Source of the DNA: Methylobacterium variabile
GTDB taxonomy: Bacteria; Pseudomonadota; Alphaproteobacteria; Rhizobiales; Beijerinckiaceae
Direction: 5' to 3'
Length of the DNA stretch: 46,458 nt
Assembly (NCBI RefSeq): GCF_001043975.1
Contig: NZ_LABY01000032.1
Location: 1 to 46,458, forward strand
The position numbers were made by a program, and so were the translations under genes. The notes below the pieces were generated by a model that did not search any database, was not told where the DNA came from, and saw only the letters and a list, made by a program, of their open reading frames with translations. Positions 14,734 to 24,255 of the stretch are shown here, in pieces; the first letter of the stretch is position 1; each line of letters opens with the position of its first letter.

Positions 14734-16848
14734 CTAGCGCGCCTCGCCGCCGATGCGGGAGAAGTCCGCCACCTCGCGGGTCGCGACCCGCAGGGCATTG
14801 AGCAGGGCGAGGCGGTTGGCGCGCAAAGCGGCGGCGTCGGCGTTCACCGTCACCTTGTCGAAGAAGGCGTCGACGGGCGCGCGCAGGATCGAGAGGGCCC
14901 GCATCGCGCCCTCGAAATCCTCCGCCGCGACCGCCCGGCCCGCCTCGGCCCCGGCACTCCGCAGGGCGTCCGCCAGCGCCGATTCCTCGGGCAGGCTCAG
15001 GAGGGCCGGGTCCGGCGCCGAATCGTAGGCGCGGCCGTCCTTCTTCTCCTCGATGCGCAGGATGTTGGCGGCGCGGCGGTAGCCGGCGAGCAGGTTCTTG
15101 CCGTCCTCGGTGTCGAGGAAGCGGCCGAGCGCCTCGACGCGTCGCACCACCATCAGGAGGTCGTCCTGGCCCGGCAGGGCGAAGACGGCGTCGATCAGGT
15201 CGTGGCGGGCGCCCTGGTCGCGCAGGTAGACCTTCAGCCGGTCGGCGAAGAAGGCCAGGAGGTCGCCCGCGAGGCCGCTCGCCTCCTGCCCGTGCCCGGC
15301 CGCGGCAGCGGCGATCTGCGCCCGCAGGGGAAGCCGCGCCTCGCTGGCCAGGATCAGCCGGATCACGCCGAGCGCCGCCCGCCGCAGGGCGTACGGGTCC
15401 TTGCTGCCGGTCGGCGTCTCGCCGATGGCCCAGAAGCCGACCAGGGTGTCGAGCTTGTCGGCGAGCGCCACCGCCACCGAGACCGGCTCGGAGGGCACCC
15501 GGTCGCTCGGGCCGAGCGGCTTGTAATGCTCCTCGATCGCCGCGGCGACCGCCGGGTCCTCGCCCTGCTCGGCCGCGTAGTAGCGGCCCATCAGGCCCTG
15601 CAGTTCGGGGAACTCGCCGACCATCTCGGTGACGAGGTCGGCCTTGGCGAGGCGGGCGGCACGCTCCGCCAGCGCCGCATCGGCCCCAACCACCGGCGCC
15701 AGCGCCCGGGCCAGCGCAGCGATCCGCTCCACCCGCGCGGCTTGCGTGCCGAGCCTCTCGTGGAACACGATGCTCGCGAGCTTCGGCAGCCGGTCCTCCA
15801 GCCGGACCTTGCGGTCGGTCTCCCAGAAGAACGCCGCGTCGGAGAGCCGCGCCCGCACCACCCGCTCGTTGCCGGCGACGATCGCCGCGCCGCCATCGGA
15901 GGCCACTAGGTTCGAGACCAGGATGAAGGCGTTGGCCAGGCGCTCGCGACCGTCGGGGCCGGGGGCGCCGCGGAGCACGAAGCACTTCTGGTTCGCTCGG
16001 ATGGTGGCGCGGATCACCTCCGGGGGGATTTCGAGGAAGCGCTCGTCGAAGGCGCCCATCAGGGTCACCGGCCACTCGACGAGGCCGGCCACCTCCTCCA
16101 GCAAGCCTTCGTCCTCGACGAGGTCGAGGCCGCGGGCGAAGGCGAGGTCGCGGGCGTCGTGCAGGATGATGTCCTTGCGCCGCTCGGAATCGAGCACCAC
16201 GAAGGCCCGCTCCAGCGCCGGCAGGTAATCGGCGAAGCGGCGCACCTCGATCGGTTGCGGCGCCATGAAGCGGTGGCCGCGGGTGGTGAGCCCCGCCTCG
16301 ATCCCGTCGACGGAGAACGGCACCACCTCCGGCGTCTCGGTCTCGGGGCCGAAGCTCGCGACGATCGAGTGCAGCGGGCGCACCCAGCGCAGGGAGCCGG
16401 GCTCGCGGGACGCCGCGCCCCAGCGCATCGACTTCGGCCAGGGAAAGCTCCTGACGATCGCCGGCAGGATCTCGGCCAGAACCTCGATCGTCTCGCGGCC
16501 GGGCCGCTCGATCACCGCGACGTAGAACTCGCCCTTCTTCGGGTCGGAGACGATCCTGGCCTCGTCGAGGCTCGCGAGACCGGCGCTCTTGAGGAAGCCC
16601 TGCACCGCGCCCTCGGGGGCGCCGACGCGGGGCCCCTTGCGCTCCTCGCGCACGTCCTGGCCGCGGGGCGGCAGGCCGGCGACGTGGAGGGCGAGGCGCC
16701 GGGGCGTCGCGAAGGCCTTGGCGCCCTCGTAGAGGAAGCCGCGCTCGACCAGCGCATCGGTGACGAGCTTGCGCAGGTCCTCGGCCGCGCGCCGCTGCAT
16801 GCGGGCGGGGATTTCCTCGGAGAAGAGTTCGAGCAGCAGGTCGGGCAT
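14734..16848 (-). CDS. glyS: Glycyl-tRNA synthetase beta subunit
   Basis: Beta chain of the heterotetrameric (alpha2beta2) glycyl-tRNA synthetase; tRNA recognition. 704 aa, full length. Seen: [20 protein letters not shown] at the start, [43 protein letters not shown], and [20 protein letters not shown] with [19 protein letters not shown], then the C-terminal anticodon-binding (DALR) domain ending near [11 protein letters not shown]. It follows glyQ by 83 nt in the same direction. A perfect hairpin (16862-16881) lies 13 nt upstream of its ATG. Confidence 0.97.
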   Translation of the reverse strand: MPDLLLELFSEEIPARMQRRAAEDLRKLVTDALVERGFLYEGAKAFATPRRLALHVAGLPPRGQDVREERKGPRVGAPEGAVQGFLKSAGLASLDEARIVSDPKKGEFYVAVIERPGRETIEVLAEILPAIVRSFPWPKSMRWGAASREPGSLRWVRPLHSIVASFGPETETPEVVPFSVDGIEAGLTTRGHRFMAPQPIEVRRFADYLPALERAFVVLDSERRKDIILHDARDLAFARGLDLVEDEGLLEEVAGLVEWPVTLMGAFDERFLEIPPEVIRATIRANQKCFVLRGAPGPDGRERLANAFILVSNLVASDGGAAIVAGNERVVRARLSDAAFFWETDRKVRLEDRLPKLASIVFHERLGTQAARVERIAALARALAPVVGADAALAERAARLAKADLVTEMVGEFPELQGLMGRYYAAEQGEDPAVAAAIEEHYKPLGPSDRVPSEPVSVAVALADKLDTLVGFWAIGETPTGSKDPYALRRAALGVIRLILASEARLPLRAQIAAAAAGHGQEASGLAGDLLAFFADRLKVYLRDQGARHDLIDAVFALPGQDDLLMVVRRVEALGRFLDTEDGKNLLAGYRRAANILRIEEKKDGRAYDSAPDPALLSLPEESALADALRSAGAEAGRAVAAEDFEGAMRALSILRAPVDAFFDKVTVNADAAALRANRLALLNALRVATREVADFSRIGGEAR

Positions 16849-16861
16849 CGGGCGGCCTCAA

Positions 16862-16881
16862 GGCTCTGCTTCAGCAGAGCC
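16862..16881 (-). promoter_or_regulatory. Hairpin between glyQ and glyS
   Basis: GGCTCTGC-TTCA-GCAGAGCC, a perfect 8-bp stem with a 4-nt loop. On the transcript it stands 13 nt before the glyS start codon, directly ahead of the ribosome site. No U-tract follows. It could stabilise the mRNA end or modulate glyS translation. Confidence 0.4.
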
Positions 16882-16931
16882 CAGTATCGAGGAATGGCGT
16901 GGCGGGTGTGTAGCGCCGGGGCGCGGGGATG

Positions 16932-17906
16932 TCAGGGGGCGGCCGTCTCGCCGACGAGGCCGCCGGCCTCCGTGCGCCGCCAGGCCTCGCCGCAGGCCTT
17001 GGCGAGCTCGCGCACCCGCAGGATGTAGCTCTGCCGCTCGGTCACCGAGATCACCCCGCGAGCGTCGAGCAGGTTGAAGACGTGGCTCGCCTTGATGCAC
17101 TGGTCGTAGGCCGGCTGCGCCATGCGGTGGCGGGCGTCGTTGCCGCCCGGCCCCGGCTCGCCGGCCTGGAGGTAGGCCCGGCAGGCGGCCTCGGCGTCGC
17201 GGAACTGCCGAAAGAGCATCTCGGTGTCGGCGGCCTCGAAGTTGTGGCGCGAGTATTCCTGCTCGGCCTGCAGGAAGACGTCGCCGTAGGTGACCTTCTC
17301 GTCGCCCTCGCGGCCGTTGAAGTTGAGGTCGTAGACGTTCTCGACGCCCTGGACGTACATCGCCAGGCGCTCGAGGCCGTAGGTCAACTCACCCGCGACC
17401 GGGGCGCATTCGAAGCCGGCGACCTGCTGGAAGTAGGTGAACTGGCTCACCTCCATCCCGTCGCACCAGCATTCCCAGCCCAGCCCCCAGGCGCCGAGGG
17501 TCGGGCTCTCCCAGTCGTCCTCGACGAAGCGGATGTCGTGCAGGCCGAGATCGACCCCGATCGCCTTGAGCGAGTCGAGGTAGAGCTCCTGAAGGTTCGG
17601 CGGGTTCGGCTTCAGGATCACCTGGAACTGGTAGTAATGCTGGAGCCGGTTCGGGTTCTCGCCGTAGCGCCCGTCCTTCGGCCGGCGCGAGGGCTGCACG
17701 TAGGCCGCCTTCCAGGGCTTCGGCCCGAGCGCCCGCAGGGTGGTGGCCGGATGGAACGTGCCCGCCCCGACCTCCATGTCGTAGGGCTGCAGGATCACGC
17801 AGCCCTGCGCGGCCCAGAACCGCTGGAGCGTCAGGATCAGCCCCTGGAACGAGCGGGTCGGCTGGAGGTCGGCGTCGGTGGCGGTCAGGGGCCTTGCGGT
17901 GCTCAT
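16932..17906 (-). CDS. glyQ: Glycyl-tRNA synthetase alpha subunit
   Basis: Catalytic alpha chain (class II core) that activates glycine. 324 aa, slightly longer than usual, with ~15 extra residues at each end. Seen: [79 protein letters not shown], and [21 protein letters not shown] 17906 gives the family start. First gene of a glyQ-glyS operon. Confidence 0.97.
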   Translation of the reverse strand: MSTARPLTATDADLQPTRSFQGLILTLQRFWAAQGCVILQPYDMEVGAGTFHPATTLRALGPKPWKAAYVQPSRRPKDGRYGENPNRLQHYYQFQVILKPNPPNLQELYLDSLKAIGVDLGLHDIRFVEDDWESPTLGAWGLGWECWCDGMEVSQFTYFQQVAGFECAPVAGELTYGLERLAMYVQGVENVYDLNFNGREGDEKVTYGDVFLQAEQEYSRHNFEAADTEMLFRQFRDAEAACRAYLQAGEPGPGGNDARHRMAQPAYDQCIKASHVFNLLDARGVISVTERQSYILRVRELAKACGEAWRRTEAGGLVGETAAP

Positions 17907-18010
17907 GGGCCTTGCGGTGTCGGACGGGGCAATTCTCGGCGCGGAGCCTTAGAACCGGCAGCCCCCGAGTCAAGCGCGGGTGCGCCGCCGCACCTGCTCG
18001 CCGGGGCGCT

Positions 18011-18036
18011 GGAACCGGATAACGGTCAAGCTCGTT
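18011..18036 (+). promoter_or_regulatory. Candidate EcfG general-stress promoter
   Basis: GGAAC (18011-18015), 17 nt, CGTT (18033-18036), an exact consensus match, oriented toward the small secreted protein gene starting at 18098. The predicted start of transcription would be about 50 nt before its GTG. Confidence 0.55.
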
Positions 18037-18097
18037 GACAGTACAGATCCGAACATGATGCCGCCGGATGCGGCGCAAGACTTGAGGGAGACTGTCC

Positions 18098-18313
18098 GTG
18101 ACCCACCGCCTGACCTTGGTCGCTGCCGCCGCGCTCCTGTCCCTGGTCGCGACCCCGCTGGTGGTGCGGGCGGGTTCGGACGCCCCGAAAGCTGAGCCGG
18201 CGCCCGTCGCCGTCGAGGCCGCCACGCCTGCCGCCACCGAGGCGCCGGCCCCCGCCTGCCGGTCGGTGCGGGTGGTGTATGCGGGCTACGCGGCGCCGGC
18301 CTGCGGGCGGTGA
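18098..18313 (+). CDS. Small secreted protein
   Basis: 71 aa from GTG 18098, with GAGGGAG 8 nt upstream. Seen: signal peptide MTHRLTLVAAAALLSLVATP (GTG read as Met), a Pro/Ala/Glu-rich spacer, and a short C-terminal segment with two Cys (ACRSVRVVYAGYAAPACGR). Function unknown. Together with the EcfG-like promoter upstream it looks like a stress-induced envelope protein. Confidence 0.6.
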   Translation: MTHRLTLVAAAALLSLVATPLVVRAGSDAPKAEPAPVAVEAATPAATEAPAPACRSVRVVYAGYAAPACGR

Positions 18314-18343
18314 GGGACGACCCCCGCCCGACGTGAAACCCTC

Positions 18344-18488
18344 CATCGTCACCCCGGGGCCGCGAAGCGGAGCCCGGGATCCGGAACCGCCGACGCTGCA
18401 GGATGAAGCGGACAGTGTTCGGCCTGACCCTGCGACGTCAGCGGTTCCGGATCCCGGGATCTCGCCCGCGGCGAGCCCCGGGATGACT
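18344..18488. repeat. Long imperfect palindrome (REP/MITE-like)
   Basis: The inner arms, 18373-18390 and 18441-18458, are a perfect 18-bp inverted repeat. The outer arms (about 18348-18372 and 18459-18487, beginning GTCACCCCGGGGC and ending GCCCCGGGATGAC) continue the pairing imperfectly around a ~50-nt centre. It sits tail to tail between the small secreted protein and the SDR gene. Such elements are usually dispersed in many copies per genome. Confidence 0.6.
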
Positions 18489-18540
18489 CGGTGCCTCGGA
18501 AGGCGTCGGCTCACCTTCGCCTTGTCGGGCGGCCCGGCGC

Positions 18541-19425
18541 TCACAGCACCGGCATCGCTCCCGCCACGGTCACCAGCGCCCCCGAGGTGTAGCTGCTCTC
18601 GTCGGAGGCCAGCATGACGTAGGCCGAGGCCAGCTCCGCCGGCTGGCCCGGGCGGCCGAACGGGACCTGGCTGCCGAAGGACTTCACCGAATCGTCCTCC
18701 ATCCCGGACGGGATGAACGGCGTCCAGATCGGGCCAGGCAGCACGCCGTTCACGCGGATGCCCTTCTCGGCGAGGAGCTGGGCGAGGCTCAGCACCAGGT
18801 TGCTGAGCGCGCCCTTGGTGGCGCTGTAGGCCAGCAGCGACGGCATCGGATGCTTCGAGTTCACGGACGAGGTGAAGATCACCGAGGCGCCGGGCTTCAG
18901 GTGCGCCATCGCCGCCTTGGTGACGTAGAACGACCCGAACACGTTGGTGCGGAAGTGGTCCTCGAACACTTGGTCGTCGATCGCGTCGAGGCCCTGGTTC
19001 GGCTGCTGGAAGGCGCCGTTGTTCACCACCACGTCGAGGCGGCCGAAGGTCTCGGCCGTGCGGGCGACGATCTCGCGGCCGTAGGACGCGTCCTTCAGGT
19101 CGCCCGGCAGCAGCAGGGCCCGGCGTCCGGCCTTCTCGACCCACTGCGCCACTGCCTCGGCGTCGCCCTGCTCGGAGGGCAGGTAGGAGATCGCGACGTC
19201 GGCGCCCTCGCGGGCATACGCGATGGCGACCGCGCGGCCGATGCCGGAATCACCCCCGGTGATCAGCGCCGCCCGGCCGGTGAGCTTGCCGGAGCCCTTG
19301 TAGCTCGCCTCGCCGTGGTCGGGCTCGGGCGTCATCCGGCCGGTCAGGCCGGGAAAGCCCTGCGGCTGGCTCTCGAAGGGCGGGCGGGGATACTTGGTGA
19401 GCGGGTTGGGGACATCGGACGACAT
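18541..19425 (-). CDS. SDR-family oxidoreductase (YhdG/GSP39-like)
   Basis: NAD(P)-dependent dehydrogenase, 294 aa. Seen: a ~48-residue N-terminal extension typical of this subgroup (PLTKYPRPPFESQPQGFPG), glycine motif ALITGGDSGIGRAVA, NNGAFQQP, catalytic FTSSVNSKHPMP and YSATK, and C-terminal GAMPVL. Family members include general stress protein 39 of Bacillus. Consistent with that, an EcfG-like box (19466-19490) lies 40 bp upstream. Substrate unknown. Complete, with all catalytic residues. Confidence 0.92.
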   Translation of the reverse strand: MSSDVPNPLTKYPRPPFESQPQGFPGLTGRMTPEPDHGEASYKGSGKLTGRAALITGGDSGIGRAVAIAYAREGADVAISYLPSEQGDAEAVAQWVEKAGRRALLLPGDLKDASYGREIVARTAETFGRLDVVVNNGAFQQPNQGLDAIDDQVFEDHFRTNVFGSFYVTKAAMAHLKPGASVIFTSSVNSKHPMPSLLAYSATKGALSNLVLSLAQLLAEKGIRVNGVLPGPIWTPFIPSGMEDDSVKSFGSQVPFGRPGQPAELASAYVMLASDESSYTSGALVTVAGAMPVL

Positions 19426-19465
19426 GAGGGACGGCCTCCGGCTGGCGGTGGGTCAGGCCGCCGTC

Positions 19466-19490
19466 AACCGGGGAGGATCCCCGCCGTTCC
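19466..19490 (-). promoter_or_regulatory. Candidate EcfG general-stress promoter of the SDR gene
   Basis: On the minus strand GGAAC (19486-19490) is followed by 16 nt and GGTT (19466-19469), one base off the GGAAC-N16/17-CGTT consensus. It is 40 bp from the SDR ATG (19425). The encoded protein belongs to a stress-associated family, which supports the call. Confidence 0.45.
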
Positions 19491-19510
19491 CGACTTTCCC
19501 CGGGTACCCC

Positions 19511-19711
19511 TCACCCGTCCCGCGGCTCCTCGTCCTGGCTCAAGGAATCCTCCTCGCGGCCGGGGATCGCGTAGCGGCCGCTGAGCCAGCGCTGCAGGTC
19601 GACATCGGCGCAGCGCTTGGAGCAGAACGGCTTGTAGGCCGGGGCCGCCGGCTTGCCGCAGATCGGGCAGGCCGGATCGGCCGGCGGAGGGGTCTCGTCG
19701 GCTTGCGTCAT
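19511..19711 (-). CDS. yacG: DNA gyrase inhibitor YacG, zinc-binding
   Basis: 66 aa. Seen: CPICGKP and FCSKRCADVDLQRWL, giving the CxxC...CxxxC zinc site and the family signature ending in WLSGRYAIPG, plus an acidic C-terminus. Binds GyrB and inhibits gyrase in E. coli. It follows maf by 16 nt on the same strand, as in many alphaproteobacteria. Confidence 0.93.
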   Translation of the reverse strand: MTQADETPPPADPACPICGKPAAPAYKPFCSKRCADVDLQRWLSGRYAIPGREEDSLSQDEEPRDG

Positions 19712-19727
19712 GCGCCTCCTCGCGAGA

Positions 19728-20375
19728 TCAGGCCGCGTCGCGCCAGGCGCCGCGGACCGGGAAGCCCTCGCCCTCGAGCAGCCCCACCGTCTCGTAGAGC
19801 GGCAGGCCGACCACGGCGCTGTAGGAGCCGACGAGCTTGACCACGAAGCTGCCGGCGAGGCCCTGGATCGCGTAAGCCCCGGCCTTGCCGCGCCACTCGC
19901 CGCTGGCGAGGTAGCCGTCGACCTCCCGGGCCGAGAGGCGCTTGAACCGCACCCGGGTCTCGACCAGGCGCTCCCGCGGCCGGTCCTTCGGCCCGATGAC
20001 GCAGACCGCGGTGTAGACCCGGTGGGCCCGGCCGGAGAGAAGGCGGAGGCAGGCCGCCGCCTCGTCCGTCACCTCGGCCTTCGGCAGGATGCGCCGCCCC
20101 ACCGCCACAACGGTGTCGGCCGCCACCACGTAGGCCTGGTGCAGCTCCTCGCCGCTGCGCGCCGCCGAGACCGCCACGTCCAGCTTGGCCCGGGCCAGGC
20201 GGCGCACCAGGTCCCGGGGCTTCTCGGATTTCAGCGGCGTCTCGTCGAGGTCGGCCGGCAGCAGGGCGTCCGGCTCGAGTCCCGCCTGCTGTAGCAGGGC
20301 GAGGCGCCGCGGCGAGGCCGAGGCCAGGACGAGCTTCGGGCGCGCGGCCTGCGGGATCGGTGAGGTCTCGGTCAT
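19728..20375 (-). CDS. maf: Maf-family nucleoside triphosphate pyrophosphatase
   Basis: Hydrolyses non-canonical or pyrimidine NTPs (house-cleaning). 215 aa from ATG 20375. Seen: [18 protein letters not shown] (Maf signature), [15 protein letters not shown] with the catalytic Asp, YTAVCV, and [19 protein letters not shown] followed by [11 protein letters not shown]. Upstream of yacG in one operon. The usual upstream neighbour infA is not in the window. Confidence 0.93.
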   Translation of the reverse strand: MTETSPIPQAARPKLVLASASPRRLALLQQAGLEPDALLPADLDETPLKSEKPRDLVRRLARAKLDVAVSAARSGEELHQAYVVAADTVVAVGRRILPKAEVTDEAAACLRLLSGRAHRVYTAVCVIGPKDRPRERLVETRVRFKRLSAREVDGYLASGEWRGKAGAYAIQGLAGSFVVKLVGSYSAVVGLPLYETVGLLEGEGFPVRGAWRDAA

Positions 20376-20622
20376 GAGGCGCCGTGTCTCGAGGGGGTTC
20401 AACGCCCGATGCCCTATCTGGCCGGCGAAATCCAGCATCGCGGGCAAGGACGAGGAAGGGAGCCCGGCGGCCCGGCCTGCACGACATTCTGCAAGGTCTG
20501 CATTGGTCCGGAATCGTGGGGACGGGTTTAACCGCCCCTTATGTCCTCGTCCCCTATGACGGAGGGCGACACTCCGTCGATGGCCGGGCGCGAGCGCGGC
20601 CGGATCCGCCTTGCATGGACCG

Positions 20623-21519
20623 ATGCGCCTCGTCCTCGTCGAACCCGGCCTGATCCTGCGCAAGACCGTCGCCCGTCTCATCGAGGAGGGCGGGCATCAG
20701 GTCGAGGCGTTCTCCGATTCGGAGCAGGCCCTCGCCTACGTCGCGGCCCACGAGGACGTGGCCTGCGTCATCACGAGCCTCGAGGTCGCGCCGATCTGCG
20801 GCCTCGAACTGTGCTGGTCGCTGCGCTCCCTCGCCGGCACGACGCGGCCGCTGGCCGTGATCGCCATGTCGACCGACCGGGCCGGCGGGCGCCTCGGCGA
20901 GGTGCTGGACAGCGGTGCGGACGACTTCATCTCCAAGCCCCCGGAGGCGATCGAGCTGCACGCCCGCCTGCGGGTGGTCGAGCGCGCCTTGAGCCTGCAG
21001 CGCAAGCTGATCCGGGAGGCCGACACCGATGCGCTGACCCAGCTCCACAGCCGCGGCGGCTTCATGCGCCGGGCCCAGGCCAGCGTCGCGGCGCTCAAGG
21101 CCCACGACCTCCTCTCCGCCTTGATGATCGACATCGACCACTTCAAGGCGATCAACGACCGGCACGGCCACGACAGCGGCGACCGGGTGATCCGCGCCGT
21201 CGCCGACGTGCTGAAGGAGACCGGGGCGCTCGCCGGCCGGATCGGCGGCGAGGAGTTCGCCGTGCTGATGCCCGGGCACGGCCTCGGGAGCGCCGGGGTG
21301 GTGGCGGACCGGATCCAGAAGACCTGCGCCCGCCTGCGGGTGCCGGGCCGACGCGGGCCGATCCAGGTCACCTGCAGCCTCGGTCTCGCCACCTGGGCCG
21401 AGGGCGACACGCTCGAGACCCTGCTCGCCCGCGCCGACGGGGCGCTCTACGCGGCCAAGGCGGGCGGGCGCAACCGGGTGATGTCGGGGACGGGGCACCA
21501 GCTCGACCGGGTGAGCTGA
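20623..21519 (+). CDS. GGDEF diguanylate cyclase with degenerate receiver domain
   Basis: 298 aa from ATG 20623 (TTG at 20611 is also possible). Seen: an N-terminal receiver-like domain (1-~120) in which the phospho-acceptor Asp is Ser52 ([10 protein letters not shown]) and the usual acidic pair is EP, though the Lys of SKPP is kept. Then a GGDEF domain with [27 protein letters not shown] and [19 protein letters not shown] is a catalytic signature, so c-di-GMP synthesis is likely, while an RxxD inhibitory site is absent. Activation probably does not use phosphorylation at the normal site. Divergent from maf. Confidence 0.88.
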   Translation: MRLVLVEPGLILRKTVARLIEEGGHQVEAFSDSEQALAYVAAHEDVACVITSLEVAPICGLELCWSLRSLAGTTRPLAVIAMSTDRAGGRLGEVLDSGADDFISKPPEAIELHARLRVVERALSLQRKLIREADTDALTQLHSRGGFMRRAQASVAALKAHDLLSALMIDIDHFKAINDRHGHDSGDRVIRAVADVLKETGALAGRIGGEEFAVLMPGHGLGSAGVVADRIQKTCARLRVPGRRGPIQVTCSLGLATWAEGDTLETLLARADGALYAAKAGGRNRVMSGTGHQLDRVS

Positions 21520-21647
21520 GGGACCGCACGGCAGTCAGCCGGTCTGTCGCGGCCGCGTGCCTGCCCCCATTCTCTCGACTCACGACCGCCGGACGAGGCC
21601 GCTGGTCGGGCATGGAGCATCAAGACTCACCCGCCGAAGCGGAACGA

Positions 21648-21719
21648 GCCGGACGCATGGCGTCCGGCCCGCAGGATCCCTCTCGGGGATGGTCCGGCCC
21701 GGGGGCGATCCCGGGCCGG
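21648..21719. terminator. Two strong hairpins between convergent genes
   Basis: 21648-21668: GCCGGACGC-ATG-GCGTCCGGC (9-bp perfect stem). 21694-21719: CCGGCCCGGG-ggcgat-CCCGGGCCGG (10-bp perfect stem). They lie between the GGDEF gene (plus) and the transporter (minus), where a bidirectional terminator is expected. Neither has a clear U-run. Confidence 0.45.
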
Positions 21720-21726
21720 CGCCGCC

Positions 21727-23109
21727 TCACGCCATCGCCTCGTTGCGCAGCCGCTCGTAGTCGGACTTCGGCAGCGGCACCGCGCGGGGCTGGCCGAGGT
21801 CCTTCATCGGGATGCGGTAGGTCTCCCGGGCGCTGAAGGCCGCCAGGGCCGCCACCGCGGTAATCCCCAAGGTGATGGCGCCGATGGTGAGCGGGATGTT
21901 GGTCGAGCCGGGGGGTGCCACCGTGGCGAACAGGGCCGGCAGCATCGCGGTCACGGCGGTGCCGAGGTTCTGCGAGATCGCCATCGCGGAGACCCGGGTG
22001 CGGGTCGGGAACAACTCGGGGTAGAAGCTCGGGAAGACCGCGTTGTAGCCCTGGTAGACGATGCCCCACATCAGGAGCGACATCACGATCGCCAGCGGCA
22101 CGTTGGCGATGCTGATCGCGTAGAGGTAGCCGAAGGACAGGATGCCGGAGCCGATCGCCCCGACGATGATCGGCGGGCGCCGGCCGATCTTGTCCGACAG
22201 GTTGCCGACGAACGGGATCACCACCACCGCCAGGATGTTCCCGAGCACCGGGATCCAGAGATAGACGTCCTTGTGGAAGCCGACGCCGTAGGCCGCCTGG
22301 ACCGCGTAGGCCGCGCCGAAGATCGTGGTGACCACCGGGATCACGTTCATCAGCGCCATGCACACCACCCGCAGCATGTCGGGCCAGGAGGTGGCGAAGG
22401 CCTCGACAATCGGCGCGCGGGCGACCTCGCCCTGCTTCTCCTCCGCCGTGAAGGCCGGGGTCTCGTCGACCTCGCGGCGGATGATGTAGCCGACGATGAT
22501 GACGATGAAGCTCAGGAGGAACGGGATGCGCCAGCCCCACGCGTTGAAGGCGTCGGCCGGCATATAGTGGGCGAGCGGCAGGAAGACGGCGGCGGCGAGG
22601 ATCTGGCCGGCCTGGACGCCCTGCAGGGTGAAGCTGGCGAAGAAGCCACGGCGGCCGAACGGCGCGTGCTCCATGGTCATCGAACTCGCGCCCGAGATCT
22701 CGCCGGCGACGGCGAAGCCCTGGATCAGGCGCAGGATGACGAGCAGGATCGGGGCGAGGATGCCGACCTGGCTGTAGGTGGGCAAGAGGCCGACCGCGAT
22801 GGTCGAGAAGCCCATCAGGAACATGCACAGGACGAGGACGTGCTTGCGGCCGTGGGTGTCGCCCCAGTGGCCGAGCACGAAGGCGCCGATCGGCCGGCTG
22901 ACGTAGCCGACGCCGTAGGTGGCGAGCGACGCCACGATCGCCACGGTCGGGTTGTTGGACGGGAAGAACAGCTGCGGGAAGATCAGCGAGGCCGCCGTCG
23001 CGTAGATGAAGAAGTCGTAGTATTCCAGCGCCGAGCCGATCCAGCCGCTCGCGGCGGCCTTCTTCGATTGCTGGCGGTCGTGAAGGGAATCTGCTGGCAC
23101 GGCACTCAT
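21727..23109 (-). CDS. MHS-type major facilitator transporter, probable shikimate/quinate permease
   Basis: 460 aa from ATG 23109, chosen for GGAGG 8 nt upstream; the in-frame ATG at 23124 lies before that site. Seen: twelve hydrophobic segments, WIGSALEYYDFFIYATAASL in TM1, loop 2-3 motif GHWGDTHGRKHVL, RLIQGFAVAGEISGAS, and NLSDKIGRRPPI between TM6 and TM8. These are metabolite:H+ symporter (MHS) features, the group of ShiA, KgtP and ProP. It lies downstream of a shikimate/quinate dehydrogenase gene, which suggests its substrate. Confidence 0.88.
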   Translation of the reverse strand: MSAVPADSLHDRQQSKKAAASGWIGSALEYYDFFIYATAASLIFPQLFFPSNNPTVAIVASLATYGVGYVSRPIGAFVLGHWGDTHGRKHVLVLCMFLMGFSTIAVGLLPTYSQVGILAPILLVILRLIQGFAVAGEISGASSMTMEHAPFGRRGFFASFTLQGVQAGQILAAAVFLPLAHYMPADAFNAWGWRIPFLLSFIVIIVGYIIRREVDETPAFTAEEKQGEVARAPIVEAFATSWPDMLRVVCMALMNVIPVVTTIFGAAYAVQAAYGVGFHKDVYLWIPVLGNILAVVVIPFVGNLSDKIGRRPPIIVGAIGSGILSFGYLYAISIANVPLAIVMSLLMWGIVYQGYNAVFPSFYPELFPTRTRVSAMAISQNLGTAVTAMLPALFATVAPPGSTNIPLTIGAITLGITAVAALAAFSARETYRIPMKDLGQPRAVPLPKSDYERLRNEAMA

Positions 23110-23185
23110 CGGGTTTTCCTCCATTCTCGGGTATGGTCGACGCCGCCACTGGAACCGGGCGGCATGGGGTCTGCCTGTTTTCTTG

Positions 23186-23197
23186 CTAATATATTAG
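23186..23197. promoter_or_regulatory. AT-rich palindrome upstream of the transporter gene
   Basis: CTAATATATTAG is a perfect 12-bp palindrome in a ~60-bp AT-rich island (about 23180-23240) between the dehydrogenase and transporter genes. The island is framed by CTGCCT (23171-23176) and AGGCAG (23215-23220). It could be an operator over an internal promoter for the transporter. Confidence 0.4.
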
Positions 23198-23281
23198 ACA
23201 GAATTACTTAAAGTAGGCAGCAATCAAAACGTTCAACTGCAATCTTGCGATCCGCTCCGGCGAGCAGGGTCGGACCGGGCC

Positions 23282-24145
23282 TCAGGCCGCCATCGGCGCC
23301 ACGGCGCGGTCGAAGGCCCGTTCCATCGCCTCCTGCGGCGCCTCGCGTCCGGTGAACAGCGCGAAGGCGTCGAGCGCCTGGTGGATGGCGAGCGCGCGTC
23401 CCGTCATGGTGCGGGCCCCGATCCGGGCCGCGCCCGCGAGGAGCGGCGTCCAGAGCGGGGAATAGACCGCGTCGGCGACCCACATCCCGGGCCGCAGCAG
23501 CCCGAGGGGCACCGGGGTGCCGCGGTCCGGCAGCATGCCGACCGGCGTGCCGTTGACGACGCCCGCCGCGCCGTCGAGGGCGTCCTCGACCCGCCGGCAC
23601 ACGCTCACGCGGCCGGCGAGCGCCCTCGCCACGGCCTCGGCCTTGGCGGGATCGGAATCGACGAGCCGGATCGCGAGGTCCGGGAACTTCGCGAGCGCCA
23701 CCGCCACGGCCTTGCCGACGCCGCCGGCGCCGATCAGTGCGACCGGGCCCTCCGGCTGCGGCCCGAAGGCCTGCGTCAGGGCGCGGACGAAGCCGCTCAT
23801 GTCGGTGTTGTGGCCGATCAGGCGCCCGTCGCGGATCACGATGGTGTTGACGGCGCCGACGGCCTGCGCGCCCGCCGACACGTCGTCGAGGAGCGGCAGC
23901 ACCATCTCCTTGTACGGGTAGGTGACGTTGACGCCCGAGAAGCCGATCGGGGCGAGCGACCCGAGCAGGTCGCGCAGGCGCGGCGCATCCGCGCTGGCGA
24001 GGTCGATGAGCTGGTAATGGACGTGGAGGCCAACCGCCTCGGCGGCGGCCTCGTGCATCGCCGGCGAGGCCGAGTGCGCGATCGGCGAGCCGATCAGCCC
24101 GAGCAGGATGCGCTTGGCGTGCTCATGGGCGTGTCCGTGAGCCAT
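23282..24145 (-). CDS. Shikimate/quinate dehydrogenase (AroE family), probably catabolic
   Basis: 287 aa. Interconverts shikimate or quinate and the dehydro form with NAD(P). Seen: substrate loop IGSPIAHSASPAMHEAA, catalytic Lys79 in VNVTYPYKE, VGAVNTIV, GHNTDMSGF with Asp115, Rossmann ALIGAGGVGKAVAVAL, and closing TGRALAIHQALDAF. The context (LysR upstream, transporter downstream, same strand) speaks for uptake and oxidation of hydroaromatics and not for the biosynthetic copy. An odd His-rich start (MAHGHAHEHAK) could be an alternative-start artefact. Confidence 0.88.
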   Translation of the reverse strand: MAHGHAHEHAKRILLGLIGSPIAHSASPAMHEAAAEAVGLHVHYQLIDLASADAPRLRDLLGSLAPIGFSGVNVTYPYKEMVLPLLDDVSAGAQAVGAVNTIVIRDGRLIGHNTDMSGFVRALTQAFGPQPEGPVALIGAGGVGKAVAVALAKFPDLAIRLVDSDPAKAEAVARALAGRVSVCRRVEDALDGAAGVVNGTPVGMLPDRGTPVPLGLLRPGMWVADAVYSPLWTPLLAGAARIGARTMTGRALAIHQALDAFALFTGREAPQEAMERAFDRAVAPMAA

Positions 24146-24255
24146 GGGCGTGCGGCCCCTTTTTGTCGTTCATGCCCGCCCGCGGCGAGCTCTCCCTGAG
24201 CCGGACATTACCGCCGCCCCGTCCGTCATCTGAGTACCAATTTACGCGATCATCG

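Noticed and set aside
18035..18040. TTGACA as a sigma-70 -35 box before the small secreted gene
   Set aside because: No -10 at the right distance; the overlapping GGAAC-N17-CGTT match is better.
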